A stretch of DNA of 64,000 nucleotides from Brachybacterium halotolerans (GTDB lineage: Bacteria > Actinomycetota > Actinomycetes > Actinomycetales > Dermabacteraceae). Positions 49,816-57,699 of the stretch are shown piece by piece. Both the position numbers and the translations under genes were made by a program. The notes under the pieces are model-generated. The model was not told where the DNA came from. It saw only the letters and a list, made by a program, of their open reading frames with translations, and searched no databases. The DNA lies in the NCBI RefSeq assembly GCF_016623465.1, contig NZ_JAEDAJ010000001.1, forward strand, positions 503,963-567,962. The letters run 5' to 3'. Positions within the stretch are counted from its first letter, which is position 1. Each line of letters begins with the position of its first letter.

Positions 49816-50550
49816 ATGGACACCACCACGGAGGAGGGCGGGAGCGGCGTCGGCGTGCTCGACAAGGCCGCAACCGTCCTCGGAGCCCTCGAAGCAGGCC
49901 CTGCGACCCTCGCCCAACTCGTCCAGTCCACGGGACTGGCCCGGCCCACGGCACATCGCCTCGCGGTGGCCCTGGAGCATCATCGCCTGGTGGCGCGCGA
50001 CATGCAGGGTCGTTTCATCCTGGGCCCCCGTCTCGGAGAGCTCTCCGCCGCCGCCGGCGAGGACCGCCTGCTCGCCGCCGCGGGTCCCGTCCTCACCGCG
50101 CTGCGAGATCACACGGGCGAGTCCGCCCAGCTCTACCGCCGTCAGGGCGACCACCGCATCTGCGTGGCGAGCGCCGAGCCGCCCATCGGCCTGCGCGACT
50201 CCGTGCCGCTGGGATCCACGCTGACGATGAAGGCCGGCTCCGCCGCCCAGATCCTGCTGGCCTGGGAGGAGCCGGACCGCCTGCACCGCGGCCTCCACGG
50301 CGCCCGCTTCACCGCGACCATGCTCTCCGCGGTCAGGCGCCGCGGCTGGGCGCAGTCCATCGGTGAGCGCGAGGCGGGCGTCGGCTCCGTCTCGGCCCCG
50401 GTGCGCGGCCCGGGCGGGCGCGTGATCGCGGCCCTGAGCGTCTCGGGCCCCCTCGAGCGCATCACCCGACAGCCCGGGCGCCTCCACGCCGCCGCGGTGA
50501 TCAGCTCCGCCAACCACCTCAGCGAGGTCCTGCGCCGCGCGGGCGGCTGA
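49816..50550 (+). CDS. IclR-family regulator, NdgR/LtbR type
   Basis: A 244-aa regulator. N-terminal winged helix (VGVLDKAATVLGALEAGPATLAQLVQSTGLARPTAHRLAVALE) and a C-terminal IclR effector domain (LGPRLGELSAAAGEDRL, SAQLYRRQGDHRICVASAEPPIGLRDSVPLGSTLTMKAGSAAQILLAW). Divergent from leuCD, as NdgR (Streptomyces) and LtbR (Corynebacterium) are, so it likely represses leuCD. Predicted leaderless. Confidence 0.9.
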   Translation: MDTTTEEGGSGVGVLDKAATVLGALEAGPATLAQLVQSTGLARPTAHRLAVALEHHRLVARDMQGRFILGPRLGELSAAAGEDRLLAAAGPVLTALRDHTGESAQLYRRQGDHRICVASAEPPIGLRDSVPLGSTLTMKAGSAAQILLAWEEPDRLHRGLHGARFTATMLSAVRRRGWAQSIGEREAGVGSVSAPVRGPGGRVIAALSVSGPLERITRQPGRLHAAAVISSANHLSEVLRRAGG

Positions 50551-50572
50551 GCTGGGGCGGGGTCGCCGCGGG

Positions 50573-50621
50573 GCTGGAGCGGAGGTGAGGCCGCCGCAGA
50601 GCTGGAGCGGAGGTGAGGCCG
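50573..50621 (+). repeat. 21-bp direct repeat after the IclR gene
   Basis: GCTGGAGCGGAGGTGAGGCC plus G at 50573 and 50601 (28-nt period); a more diverged copy GCTGGGGCGGGGTCGCCG starts at 50551, right after the stop codon. Confidence 0.6.
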
Positions 50622-50681
50622 TCACGGGGCAGGGTGCCGTGGGGCGGGCCGACCTCGGGCGATACCGTCACGCAGCGGCAA

Positions 50682-50723
50682 ATACGGGACGTCTCTGCCA
50701 TATATGGCAGAGACGTCCCGTAT
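50682..50723. terminator. Perfect 42-bp palindrome between IclR gene and tRNA-Glu
   Basis: Two exact 21-nt arms, with ATACGGGACGTCTCTGCC at the outside of the left arm and CCATATATGG at the centre. It has no mismatch and no unpaired loop. Convergent transcripts meet here, so a bidirectional terminator fits. As DNA it could also extrude a cruciform or bind a dimeric protein. Confidence 0.6.
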
Positions 50724-50748
50724 ACGCCGCTCCAGAACACGAGCGCCT

Positions 50749-50804
50749 GCCCCGCACGCAGAAGGAGCCGGCAAGCAACTGCCCCGCACACAGAAGGAGC
50801 CGAC
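50749..50804. repeat. Short direct repeat before the tRNA terminator
   Basis: GCCCCGCACGCAGAAGGAGCC and GCCCCGCACACAGAAGGAGCC (plus a shared final G) occur 31 nt apart and differ at one base in the core; the second copy supplies one arm of the next hairpin. Confidence 0.55.
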
Positions 50805-50829
50805 ATCCGCGGGGATGCCGACTCCTTCT
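50792..50829 (-). terminator. Terminator hairpin of the tRNA cluster
   Basis: A 17-bp stem with a 4-nt loop. Its two non-Watson-Crick positions are U-G wobbles in the minus-strand RNA only, so it fits the tRNA transcript. It starts 11 nt after the 3' end of tRNA-Glu. Confidence 0.65.
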
Positions 50830-50839
50830 CTGCTGCTCG

Positions 50840-50912
50840 TACCCCGTACCGGATTTGAACCGGTGTTACCGCCGTGAGAGGGCGACGTCCTAGGCCGCTA
50901 GACGAACGGGGC
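50840..50912 (-). tRNA. tRNA-Glu (CTC), copy 2
   Basis: A 73-nt cloverleaf on the minus strand: acceptor GCCCCGT/ACGGGGT (first pair G-U), D arm TAGCGGCCTA, anticodon loop CTCTCAC with anticodon CTC, T arm CCGGTTCAAATCCGG. CCA is not encoded. It is identical to the copy at 51056-51128. Confidence 0.95.
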
Positions 50913-50996
50913 CTGTGCCGATCAGGAGATCAGCTGCCGATCCGAGGACCGACGATCCGGAGCGATGACCTGCCATGCAGGCCATGTTTCCGAGGT

Positions 50997-51033
50997 GCGG
51001 TCCCGTGGACCGCGATGCAGGTCCGGGACCTGC
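50997..51033. repeat. Twin hairpins between the two tRNA-Glu genes
   Basis: Two 7-bp stems in a row: GCGGTCC-CGT-GGACCGC (50997-51013) and GCAGGTC-CGG-GACCTGC (51017-51033). They are possible RNA-processing or termination signals in the tRNA precursor. Confidence 0.5.
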
Positions 51034-51055
51034 CGCAGATCGAAGGATCTGCTGG

Positions 51056-51128
51056 TACCCCGTACCGGATTTGAACCGGTGTTACCGCCGTGAGAGGGCG
51101 ACGTCCTAGGCCGCTAGACGAACGGGGC
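51056..51128 (-). tRNA. tRNA-Glu (CTC), copy 1
   Basis: A 73-nt gene identical in every base to the copy at 50840-50912, in direct orientation 216 nt apart. Anticodon CTC reads GAG, the main Glu codon in this GC-rich genome. Confidence 0.95.
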
Positions 51129-51166
51129 GCGGACTTCGAACTCCCCGCCTGAGCGAGGGTGAAGCG

Positions 51167-51238
51167 CTGGGGTACCAGGACTCGAACCTAGAATAACGGT
51201 ACCAGAAACCGTCGTGTTGCCGATTACACCATACCCCA
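51167..51238 (-). tRNA. tRNA-Gln (CTG)
   Basis: A 72-nt cloverleaf: acceptor TGGGGTA/TACCCCA with discriminator G, anticodon arm ACGGTTTCTGGTACCGT with anticodon CTG, T arm TAGGTTCGAGTCCTG. No CCA encoded. It is first in a Gln-Glu-Glu cluster transcribed leftwards. Confidence 0.95.
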
Positions 51239-51300
51239 AGGTCAGAGCACCTTTCCGAGGACCTGGGTCCGCGGTGCGGGTGCCGCAACGAGATAGAACA

Positions 51301-52227
51301 TTACCCGGTCCCCGTGCCCGTCGGCAAAGCGATCGCGGCCGCGACCCCTGTGAGGTCTCCCACCTCGCAGTATCTGCACTGGTCAGACGCCGGTTCTCGG
51401 CGCTCGAGGGACCGTTCGTCGCCGGGGCGCCTGAGAAGCACGCCACGAAGCCCTGCGAGCGCCGCGGCCTGCGCGTCCACATCGGGCTCGTCGCCCACGT
51501 ACGCGGTGGCCGCGGGGTCGGCGCCGAGCAGGCGGGCGCCCTCGCGGAACACACGCGGATCGGGCTTGCCCACGCCGAAGGTCTCGACGGTCACGAGCAG
51601 CGGGACGACGTCCGCGAGTCCCGCGCACTCGAGCTTGCGCTCCTGCAGGGAGCGGGACGCGTTCGACACCGCCCCCACCGCCACCCCGGCCTCGCGCAGG
51701 GCCAGCACGGCTGGTCTGGCGTCCTCGAAGGCCGCGCACGCGGGCGCGAACTCCGCATCGAAGGCGCGGGCGAACACCTCGTACTCGGCGTCCGTGAAGG
51801 CGGCGAGACCCAGCCACTGCGCGATCTCGTCGATGCGGGCGTGGCGCTGGACGGCGTAGGGGACCTCACCGCGCGTGTACGAGCGGTAGTGATCCCCCGG
51901 ATCGGCCGACCAGCGCGCGATGATCTCCCGGTCGTCGACGCCCGCAGCCCTCTCGTCGGCGCCCGTCGCCTGGCCGTCGGCGCTCCTGACCCGGTCGTCG
52001 GGGCTCGAGGCGAGCTCCTCGCTCCCGGCCTGCGTGGACCCGCCGCGCCGCTCCCTCAGCATCGGGATCAGAGAACGGCCGAGGGCGCGGGCGAAGGCGG
52101 ACGCCGTGTCGACGAGCGTGTGGTCGATGTCCAGGAGCACGGCCTCCACCCCTGCCAGGTGCTCGGCGAGCTCGGCCGGGCGGCACGCCGGCCCGTCGGA
52201 CGACGAACTCCGCCCCGCCTCGCTCAC
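51301..52227 (-). CDS. HAD-family hydrolase
   Basis: A 308-aa phosphatase-like protein. Motif I VEAVLLDIDHTLVDTASAF, motif II AVSNASRSLQERKLE, motif III GKPDPRVFREGARLLG and motif IV AYVGDEPDVDAQAAALAG. Residues about 75-105 (between motif I and cap) are a low-complexity Ala/Asp/Gly insert. The GTG at 52227 has GAGGG 7 nt upstream; an in-frame ATG at 52260 lacks a ribosome binding site. It resembles the YjjG-like HAD phosphatases; its substrate is unknown. Confidence 0.85.
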   Translation of the reverse strand: MSEAGRSSSSDGPACRPAELAEHLAGVEAVLLDIDHTLVDTASAFARALGRSLIPMLRERRGGSTQAGSEELASSPDDRVRSADGQATGADERAAGVDDREIIARWSADPGDHYRSYTRGEVPYAVQRHARIDEIAQWLGLAAFTDAEYEVFARAFDAEFAPACAAFEDARPAVLALREAGVAVGAVSNASRSLQERKLECAGLADVVPLLVTVETFGVGKPDPRVFREGARLLGADPAATAYVGDEPDVDAQAAALAGLRGVLLRRPGDERSLERREPASDQCRYCEVGDLTGVAAAIALPTGTGTG

Positions 52228-52287
52228 CGAACCCTCGCCGTCATCGACCACGACGCACATGCCGCATCAGCTGTCATCGTCTCTCCC

Positions 52288-52382
52288 GAATCCTGGCACT
52301 CCCGATCCCGGCGCCGCCGGGTCCCGGCGCTGCCGGATCCTGACACTCCCGGATCCCGGCGCTCCCGGATCCTGACGCTCAG
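52288..52382 (-). repeat. Six degenerate 15-16-bp tandem units after gltX
   Basis: Units of the form GGATCCxGxCxCTCCC (plus-strand reading) repeat six times; the last overlaps the gltX stop codon. The array fills the space between gltX and the HAD gene and could vary in copy number. Confidence 0.7.
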
Positions 52383-53908
52383 GCGAGCCCCGCGAAGACC
52401 TCACGACCCGCACGGAGACGCGCGAGGGAGGAGTCGCGGCCGAGCAGCTCCATGGACTCGAACAGCGGCGGCGAGATGCGGCGGCCGGAGATCGCCGAGC
52501 GCAGGGGGCCGAAGGCGAGGCGCGGCTTGATGCCCATGTCCTCGACGATCGCGGCGCGCAGCGCCTCCTCGAGGCGGGCGGCGGCGAAGTCGTCCTCGGA
52601 GATCGCCTCGACCTCCGTGATCGCACGGTCCACGACCGCCGCCGGGTCCTCCCCCATCTTCTTCAGGGCGTCCTCGGCGATAGTCAGGTCCGCGTCGTCG
52701 ATGAAGAGGAAGCGGAGCATGTCCGGGGCCTCGCCCAGCAGGTTCATGCGCGGCTGGACGAGCGGGGTCGCCGCGGCGAGCAGGGCGTGCTCGTGCTCGG
52801 TGATCGGGTCGGAGACGACACCGGCCTTCTGCAGGTACGGGACCATGCGCTCGGTGAACTCGACCGGATCCAGCAGGCGCATGTGGTCGGCGTTGATGGC
52901 GGTGGCCTTCTTGAAGTCCACGTGCGCGGGGTTCGGGTTCACGTCGCTCGCGTCGAAGCGCTCGACCATCTGCTCGCGCGTGAAGACGTCCTGATCGGCG
53001 CTGTAGCCCCAGCCCAGGAGCGCCAGGTAGTTGACCATGCCCTCGGGCAGGAAGCCCTGGTCGCGGTAGTTGAAGAGGTTGGACTCCGGGTCGCGCTTGG
53101 AGAGCTTCTTGTTGCCCTCGCCGAGCACGTACGGGAGGTGCCCGAAACGCGGGATCGCGGTCGCGACGCCTACCTCGATGAGCGCGCGGTACAGGGCGAT
53201 CTGGCGGGGCGTGGAGGAGAGCAGGTCCTCGCCGCGCAGCACGTGGGTGACGCCCATGAGCGCGTCGTCCACGGGGTTGACCAGCGTGTACAGCGGCTGG
53301 CCGTTGCCGCGGACCACCACGAAGTCCGGGGTCGAGCCCGCCTTGAAGGTGATCTCGCCGCGCACCATGTCCTCGAAGGTGATGTCGTCGTCGGGCATGC
53401 GCAGGCGCCACACCGGCAGGCGCCCCTCGGCGCGGAAAGCGGCCTTCTGCTCCTCGGTGAGGTCGCGGTCGAAGCCGTCGTAGCCGAGCTGCGGGTCGCG
53501 ACCGGCGGCGCGATGGCGCTCGGTGATCTCCTCGGGCGTGGAGAAGGACTCGTAGATGACGCCGGCGTCCTTGAGCTTCGCGATCACGTCGGCGTAGATC
53601 TCGCGGCGCTGGGACTGGCGGTAGGGACCGTCGGGCCCGCCCACCTCGACGCCCTCGTCCCAGTCGATGCCGAGCCAGCGCATGGCGTCGAGCAGCTGGT
53701 GGTAGGACTCCTCGCTGTCGCGCGCGGCGTCGGTGTCCTCGATGCGGAAGATGAGCGTGCCGCCGTGGCGCCGCGCGTGCGCCCAGTTGTACAGGGCGGT
53801 GCGGACCATGCCCACGTGCGGGGTGCCGGTGGGGCTCGGGCAGAAGCGCACGCGGATGTCGGCGCCGGTGGCCTCGGTGGTCGGTGCGGTGGCGGGGGCG
53901 TGGGTCAC
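52379..53908 (-). CDS. gltX: Glutamyl-tRNA synthetase
   Basis: A 509-aa class I synthetase. The HIGH-type motif is [12 protein letters not shown] at residues 23-34 and the KMSKS-type motif is KLSKRD in the middle. [15 protein letters not shown] follows the first. In actinobacteria that lack GlnRS, GltX also charges tRNA-Gln, which GatCAB then amidates. Its tRNA-Glu and tRNA-Gln genes lie 1.2-3 kb downstream. The FAH-family gene is directly upstream on the same strand. Confidence 0.96.
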   Translation of the reverse strand: MTHAPATAPTTEATGADIRVRFCPSPTGTPHVGMVRTALYNWAHARRHGGTLIFRIEDTDAARDSEESYHQLLDAMRWLGIDWDEGVEVGGPDGPYRQSQRREIYADVIAKLKDAGVIYESFSTPEEITERHRAAGRDPQLGYDGFDRDLTEEQKAAFRAEGRLPVWRLRMPDDDITFEDMVRGEITFKAGSTPDFVVVRGNGQPLYTLVNPVDDALMGVTHVLRGEDLLSSTPRQIALYRALIEVGVATAIPRFGHLPYVLGEGNKKLSKRDPESNLFNYRDQGFLPEGMVNYLALLGWGYSADQDVFTREQMVERFDASDVNPNPAHVDFKKATAINADHMRLLDPVEFTERMVPYLQKAGVVSDPITEHEHALLAAATPLVQPRMNLLGEAPDMLRFLFIDDADLTIAEDALKKMGEDPAAVVDRAITEVEAISEDDFAAARLEEALRAAIVEDMGIKPRLAFGPLRSAISGRRISPPLFESMELLGRDSSLARLRAGREVFAGLA

Positions 53909-53980
53909 GCGGGAGTACTCCTTCGGGATGCCGCGGAGCGGCGGGCTGGTGATGAGAGCTGCGGGCGGCGGCCCGTGACC

Positions 53981-54757
53981 TCAGCGGCGGACGACGGGGT
54001 TCGTGAGCGTGCCGACGCCCTCGATGGTCACGTCGATGACGCTGCCGGCGCCGACCGAGCGCACGCCGGCGGGCGTGCCGGTGAGGATGACGTCGCCGGG
54101 GAGCAGGGTGGTCACGCGGGAGATCTCGGCGACGAGCTCCGGGACGCCGCGGAGCATGTCGGCGGTGGTGCCGTCCTGCGCGAGGTCCCCGTCGACCGTC
54201 GAGCCGATCGCGAGGGCCGACGGGTCGACGTCGGTCTCGATCCAGGGTCCGAGCGGGCAGGAGGTGTCGAAGGCCTTCGCGCGGAACCACTGGTTCTCGG
54301 CGCGCTGGGCGTCGCGGGCGGTGAGGTCGTTCGCGCAGGTGTATCCCAGGATCGCGTCGGACGCCTGCTCGGCGTCGATGTCCTTGGCCATGCGCTGGAT
54401 GACGACGGCGAGCTCCGCCTCGAGGCTGACCTCGGTGCTGTAGGCGGGCAGGACGATGGGCTCGTCGGGACCGATGACGGCGGTGTTGGGCTTGAGGAAG
54501 TAGAGCGCCTGCTCCGGGACCTCGGTGCCCATCTCCGCGGCGTGCGCGGCGTAGTTCTTGCCGACGCACACCACCTTCGAGCGCGGGATCACCGGGGCCA
54601 GCAGGCGCACGTCCGCGAGCGGGTGCCGCTTCCCGCTGGGGCGGATCTCGGTGTACAGGGGGTCTCCGGTGATGCCGTAGACGTACTCCGTGCCGTCCTT
54701 CTCCTGGACGATGCCGAAGCTGGGGTCGTCACCGGTGGTGTATCGGGCGATGCGCAT
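53981..54757 (-). CDS. Fumarylacetoacetate hydrolase family protein
   Basis: A 258-aa protein of the FAH/HpaG-type hydrolase-isomerase fold. CVGKNYAAHAAEMG near residue 75, PNTAVIGPDEPIVLP, SLEAELAVVIQRMAKDI (metal-binding Glu) and GYTCANDLTARDAQ near residue 140; the end GDVILTGTPAGVRSVGAG is typical. The substrate is unknown; it stands upstream of gltX in many actinobacteria. The -10 TAGACT lies 7 nt before the ATG at 54757. Confidence 0.9.
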   Translation of the reverse strand: MRIARYTTGDDPSFGIVQEKDGTEYVYGITGDPLYTEIRPSGKRHPLADVRLLAPVIPRSKVVCVGKNYAAHAAEMGTEVPEQALYFLKPNTAVIGPDEPIVLPAYSTEVSLEAELAVVIQRMAKDIDAEQASDAILGYTCANDLTARDAQRAENQWFRAKAFDTSCPLGPWIETDVDPSALAIGSTVDGDLAQDGTTADMLRGVPELVAEISRVTTLLPGDVILTGTPAGVRSVGAGSVIDVTIEGVGTLTNPVVRR

Positions 54758-54764
54758 GGCTCCC

Positions 54765-54770
54765 AGTCTA
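54765..54770 (-). promoter_or_regulatory. -10 element for the FAH-gltX operon
   Basis: TAGACT on the minus strand, 7 nt before the ATG; the strongest -10 match of this type in the window. Confidence 0.55.
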
Positions 54771-54840
54771 GGGCCGACGGGGCGGGCGGGTCCGCCGCGA
54801 TCCCGGGCACATGAGGCGGGGCGGCGCGAACGGCGGATGC

Positions 54841-54846
54841 CAGACT
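54841..54846 (+). promoter_or_regulatory. -10 element for the glycosylase-like gene
   Basis: CAGACT, 6 nt before the GTG at 54853; favours that start over the ATG at 54811. Confidence 0.45.
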
Positions 54847-54852
54847 GGCCGG

Positions 54853-55917
54853 GTGCCTCTTCCGCCCTCCGACTCCCCCGCCGCACCCGGCGACGTCCCC
54901 GCCGCGAGCGCCGATGTCCCGGCCCCCGTTCCCGCCCCGCGCGCCGTCCTCTCGGCCGACGAGGCGAGGAGGCTGCGCCGCGCGCACGAGGAGCGGGCGG
55001 ACGCCCTGACCGCGGAGCACCGGGAGCGTCGCCGACGTGGCGAGAAGCACCCCGTCGAGGACTTCCTGTTCACCTACTACCCGTTCTCCCCCGCACGCCT
55101 GCGGCGCTGGCATCCCGGCTGGGAGGTCGCCTACGACGCGGCGGCGGACCCGGGGCCGGGCGACGGGACGGTGGGCGACGTCCATGACGGGGTGCGCTCG
55201 TGGTATCTCGACCGGTCCGGCGACACGGCACCCACGGACTCGGCGTCGCGCACCGGGGCCCCGCACCGCGGCACGTCGATGCTGCGCCGAGCCGACGTCG
55301 ACCGCTATCTCGCCGAGAGGGCCGGCGCGCTGGGATTCATGGCCCGTCTGCTCCGCTCGTCCTCGCTGCGCGAGCGCCGGCCGAACCTCGCGTGCTTCGG
55401 GCTGCACGAGTGGGCGATGGTCTACCGCCTGCCCGAGGGGGCGCAGCGCCACGAGGACCTGCCGCTGCGACTGGGGCGGGAGCAGACCGATGCGGTCGTC
55501 GAGCGCGAGCGCCTCGTGTGCTCCCACGTGGACGCGTTCCGCTTCTTCACGCCCGAGGCCGTGCCGCGCAACGCGATGGCGCCCACGCGCGAGACGCAGG
55601 TGCGCCGCGACAACCCCGCCTGCCTGCACGTGGGCATGGACCTGTACAAGTGGGCGATGAAACTCGTGCCCCTGGTCCCTTCCGACCTGGTCCTCGACTG
55701 CTTCGAGCACGCCCGCGCGACCCGCGTGCTGGACATGGAGGCGAGCCCGTACGACGTGCGCCCGCTCGGCTACGGGACCGTCCCGATCGAGACAGCCGAC
55801 GGCAAAGCCGAGTACCAGCGGCGCCAGCGGGAGCTCGCCGCGGGCGCCGACGAGCTGCGCGAGCGGATCCTCGCGCACGTCGAGCCGCTCGCCGCGCTGC
55901 TGCCCGCGGCCCGCTGA
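54853..55917 (+). CDS. Protein annotated in relatives as 3-methyladenine DNA glycosylase
   Basis: A 354-aa protein common in actinobacteria under the name 3-methyladenine DNA glycosylase, although it lacks the helix-hairpin-helix or AAG motifs of studied enzymes. Clear family stretches: HPVEDFLFTYYPFSPARLRRWHPG near residue 65, LACFGLHEWAMVYR near residue 180, HVDAFRFFTP, and NPACLHVGMDLYKWAMKLVPLVPSDLVLDCFEHARATRVLDMEASPYD. The first 40 residues are Pro/Ala-rich. No catalytic residue can be named from sequence. Confidence 0.8.
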   Translation: MPLPPSDSPAAPGDVPAASADVPAPVPAPRAVLSADEARRLRRAHEERADALTAEHRERRRRGEKHPVEDFLFTYYPFSPARLRRWHPGWEVAYDAAADPGPGDGTVGDVHDGVRSWYLDRSGDTAPTDSASRTGAPHRGTSMLRRADVDRYLAERAGALGFMARLLRSSSLRERRPNLACFGLHEWAMVYRLPEGAQRHEDLPLRLGREQTDAVVERERLVCSHVDAFRFFTPEAVPRNAMAPTRETQVRRDNPACLHVGMDLYKWAMKLVPLVPSDLVLDCFEHARATRVLDMEASPYDVRPLGYGTVPIETADGKAEYQRRQRELAAGADELRERILAHVEPLAALLPAAR

Positions 55918-56008
55918 CGGCGCACGCGAGGACGAGACCCGCCGGGTCGATGAGCGCGACGCGGACGCCGCACACCCGATCGCCGCGCTCCCGGCCGCTG
56001 CACGCAGA

Positions 56009-56038
56009 ACGGGCCGGCACCCGCAGGTGCCGACCCGT
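56009..56038 (-). terminator. Hairpin downstream of the serine protease gene
   Basis: A 13-bp stem with loop CGCA; its one mismatch is a G-U wobble in the minus-strand RNA. It lies 28 nt past the protease stop. Confidence 0.65.
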
Positions 56039-56065
56039 CCGTGGGGAACTGCGCGAAGGCCTGGA

Positions 56066-57100
56066 TCAGGAGTTCGCGGCCTGCTCGTAGGTGGACTGGA
56101 TGACGTCGCCGAAGTACGGCCCGTACATCACGTTCGCCTGGCTGGTGTAGCCGAAGCTGTTCACCGAGTTCTGCGCGCCCGAGGCATCGCCGCCCAGGAA
56201 CCAGGGACCGCCGGACGACCCGCCGGTCATGTCGCAGTCGATGCCCTGGTCGTCGGTGTCGCCGAGGGTGTCGTCGAACGCGGTGCCCTGGCAGTTCTCG
56301 AGGCTCTCGCCGTCGAACGGCGCGGCGGCCGGGTAGCCGTACGAGGTGTACTGCTGGCCGCGCTCCGCGTTGAAGGCCACGGCCGAGCCGCCCACGGTGT
56401 CGGTGAGGCTCGCCGATCCGCTCTCGGGCGAGACGACCGCGAAGGCCGCGTCGTAGTTCATGTCCTCGCTGCTGATCCACTGCTGCGTGGAGTAGAGGTC
56501 GGAGGCCGTCCACTTGCCGTAGGGGGCGTCACCGTGGTCGTAGCCGGGCACAAAGGTCCAGTTCGTGGCCCAGGCGCCGTCCTCGTTGGTGCAGTGGCCG
56601 GCGGTCGCGACGGTGGACTTGTTGCCCGAGGAGACGGCATTGCCGGAGCACACGTAGTCCGTGCCGCCCTGCGTGAAGAACACCTTGCCGATGTGGTCGG
56701 TGCCGCCTGCGGCGGCGGTCTCGGCCCCGTCCGTCGCAGCCTGCTTCTGCACGGACTTCTGGACGGCCGGGTCGGCCTTCTGGGAGGGCACGGTGCTGGG
56801 GTCCGAGGAGTCGACGTCCCCGCTCGGGACGTCCTTGTCGGCGACGAGCGAGTCGGCCGACTTCGCGTTCTCCATGCGCTCGGGGGTCCAGTAGTCCGCG
56901 GCCGCCTTCTGCTCGGTGACCGACGGGGCGTGGCTCTCGCCGCCCCAGTCGTTGTCGCCCGGGTCGGCGCCGGCGAACGATGCACTGCCCATGACGAGCC
57001 CTGCAGCGAAAAGACCGCCGCCGGCGAGGTGAAGGCAACGGCGCAGACGCGAGGAGCCGGGCCGCGAGGAGGATTCGGAAACGGTGCGAGGAGTGATCAC
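56066..57100 (-). CDS. Secreted trypsin-like serine protease
   Basis: A 344-aa exported protease. The signal peptide (RRCLHLAGGGLFAAGLVMGSASFAGA) would be cut near residue 45. A Lys/Asp/Ser-rich propeptide-like region follows to about residue 130. The catalytic triad is His in TAGHC, Asp in NYDAAFAVV and Ser in GGSSGGPW. Two pairs of Cys (VCSGN/HCTN and NCQG/DCDM) could form disulfides. The GTG at 57100 has AAGGA 8 nt upstream. Function: extracellular protein breakdown. Confidence 0.9.
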   Translation of the reverse strand: MITPRTVSESSSRPGSSRLRRCLHLAGGGLFAAGLVMGSASFAGADPGDNDWGGESHAPSVTEQKAAADYWTPERMENAKSADSLVADKDVPSGDVDSSDPSTVPSQKADPAVQKSVQKQAATDGAETAAAGGTDHIGKVFFTQGGTDYVCSGNAVSSGNKSTVATAGHCTNEDGAWATNWTFVPGYDHGDAPYGKWTASDLYSTQQWISSEDMNYDAAFAVVSPESGSASLTDTVGGSAVAFNAERGQQYTSYGYPAAAPFDGESLENCQGTAFDDTLGDTDDQGIDCDMTGGSSGGPWFLGGDASGAQNSVNSFGYTSQANVMYGPYFGDVIQSTYEQAANS

Positions 57101-57246
57101 CGGAGGTCCTTTCGGGTGGGATCGGGATGGGCCCGGAAGGGCCGCGGGCGCCACCGTAGACCATGTGATGCGTCACACAAAAGTCACGCCAACCGGTCCG
57201 ATCCGGACAAGGCGGGACGCATCGCCGGGAACCGAAACCCGTTTCC

Positions 57247-57483
57247 TCAAAGCGATTCTCCGCGACCGGTATCAGCATTTCCCCTGGACGACTCGGGCGA
57301 TTCCTCGGAGGCGTCGCAGTCGCTCTCGGATTCCTCGGAATCCGTTCTCCGAGAGCCCGGATCGATGCGGATCTCGGCGGGGATCGCGGCGTGTCGTCGC
57401 GCCTCGTCCCAGTAGTCGGAGGGGGCGGGCGCGTGCTCCTCGCGCTCGCGGGCGGCGGGGTCGTCGGATCGCTTGGGGGTCAT
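57247..57483 (-). CDS. Small acidic protein, unknown
   Basis: A 78-aa protein starting MTPKRSDDPAAREREEHAPA, with a central segment SDYWDEARRHAAIPAEIRID and a Ser/Glu/Asp-rich tail (SEESESDCDASEESPESS). The ATG has GGAAGGA 8 nt upstream. No family was recognised. It may be real because start, ribosome binding site and composition fit a small soluble protein, but short length keeps confidence moderate. Confidence 0.5.
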   Translation of the reverse strand: MTPKRSDDPAAREREEHAPAPSDYWDEARRHAAIPAEIRIDPGSRRTDSEESESDCDASEESPESSRGNADTGRGESL

Positions 57484-57687
57484 GGTGTGAGTCCTTCCGT
57501 GGGGACGGAACGCGGGGTACGGGCGTCGACCCCGAGTCGAGGTCGGGCACCTGTCTCGAACGTACTCGGTCGCTGTGCCCACGGCTGACGGCGGGACATC
57601 GGAGGACGCCGCACGGCTCCTCACCGGTAGGGCTGCCGGGGGCACCCGGCGTGATGCCGCGTGCGCCGGGCCCCACTCCTCCCCTGG

Positions 57688-57693
57688 CAGACT
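57688..57693 (+). promoter_or_regulatory. -10 element for the helicase gene
   Basis: CAGACT, 6 nt before the ATG at 57700; decides this start over the in-frame GTG at 57661. Confidence 0.5.
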
Positions 57694-57699
57694 GTCCCC

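Noticed and set aside
52288..52382. CRISPR-like reading of the repeated units after gltX
   Set aside because: Units are 15-16 bp, directly adjacent without spacers, and degenerate. No cas genes in the window.
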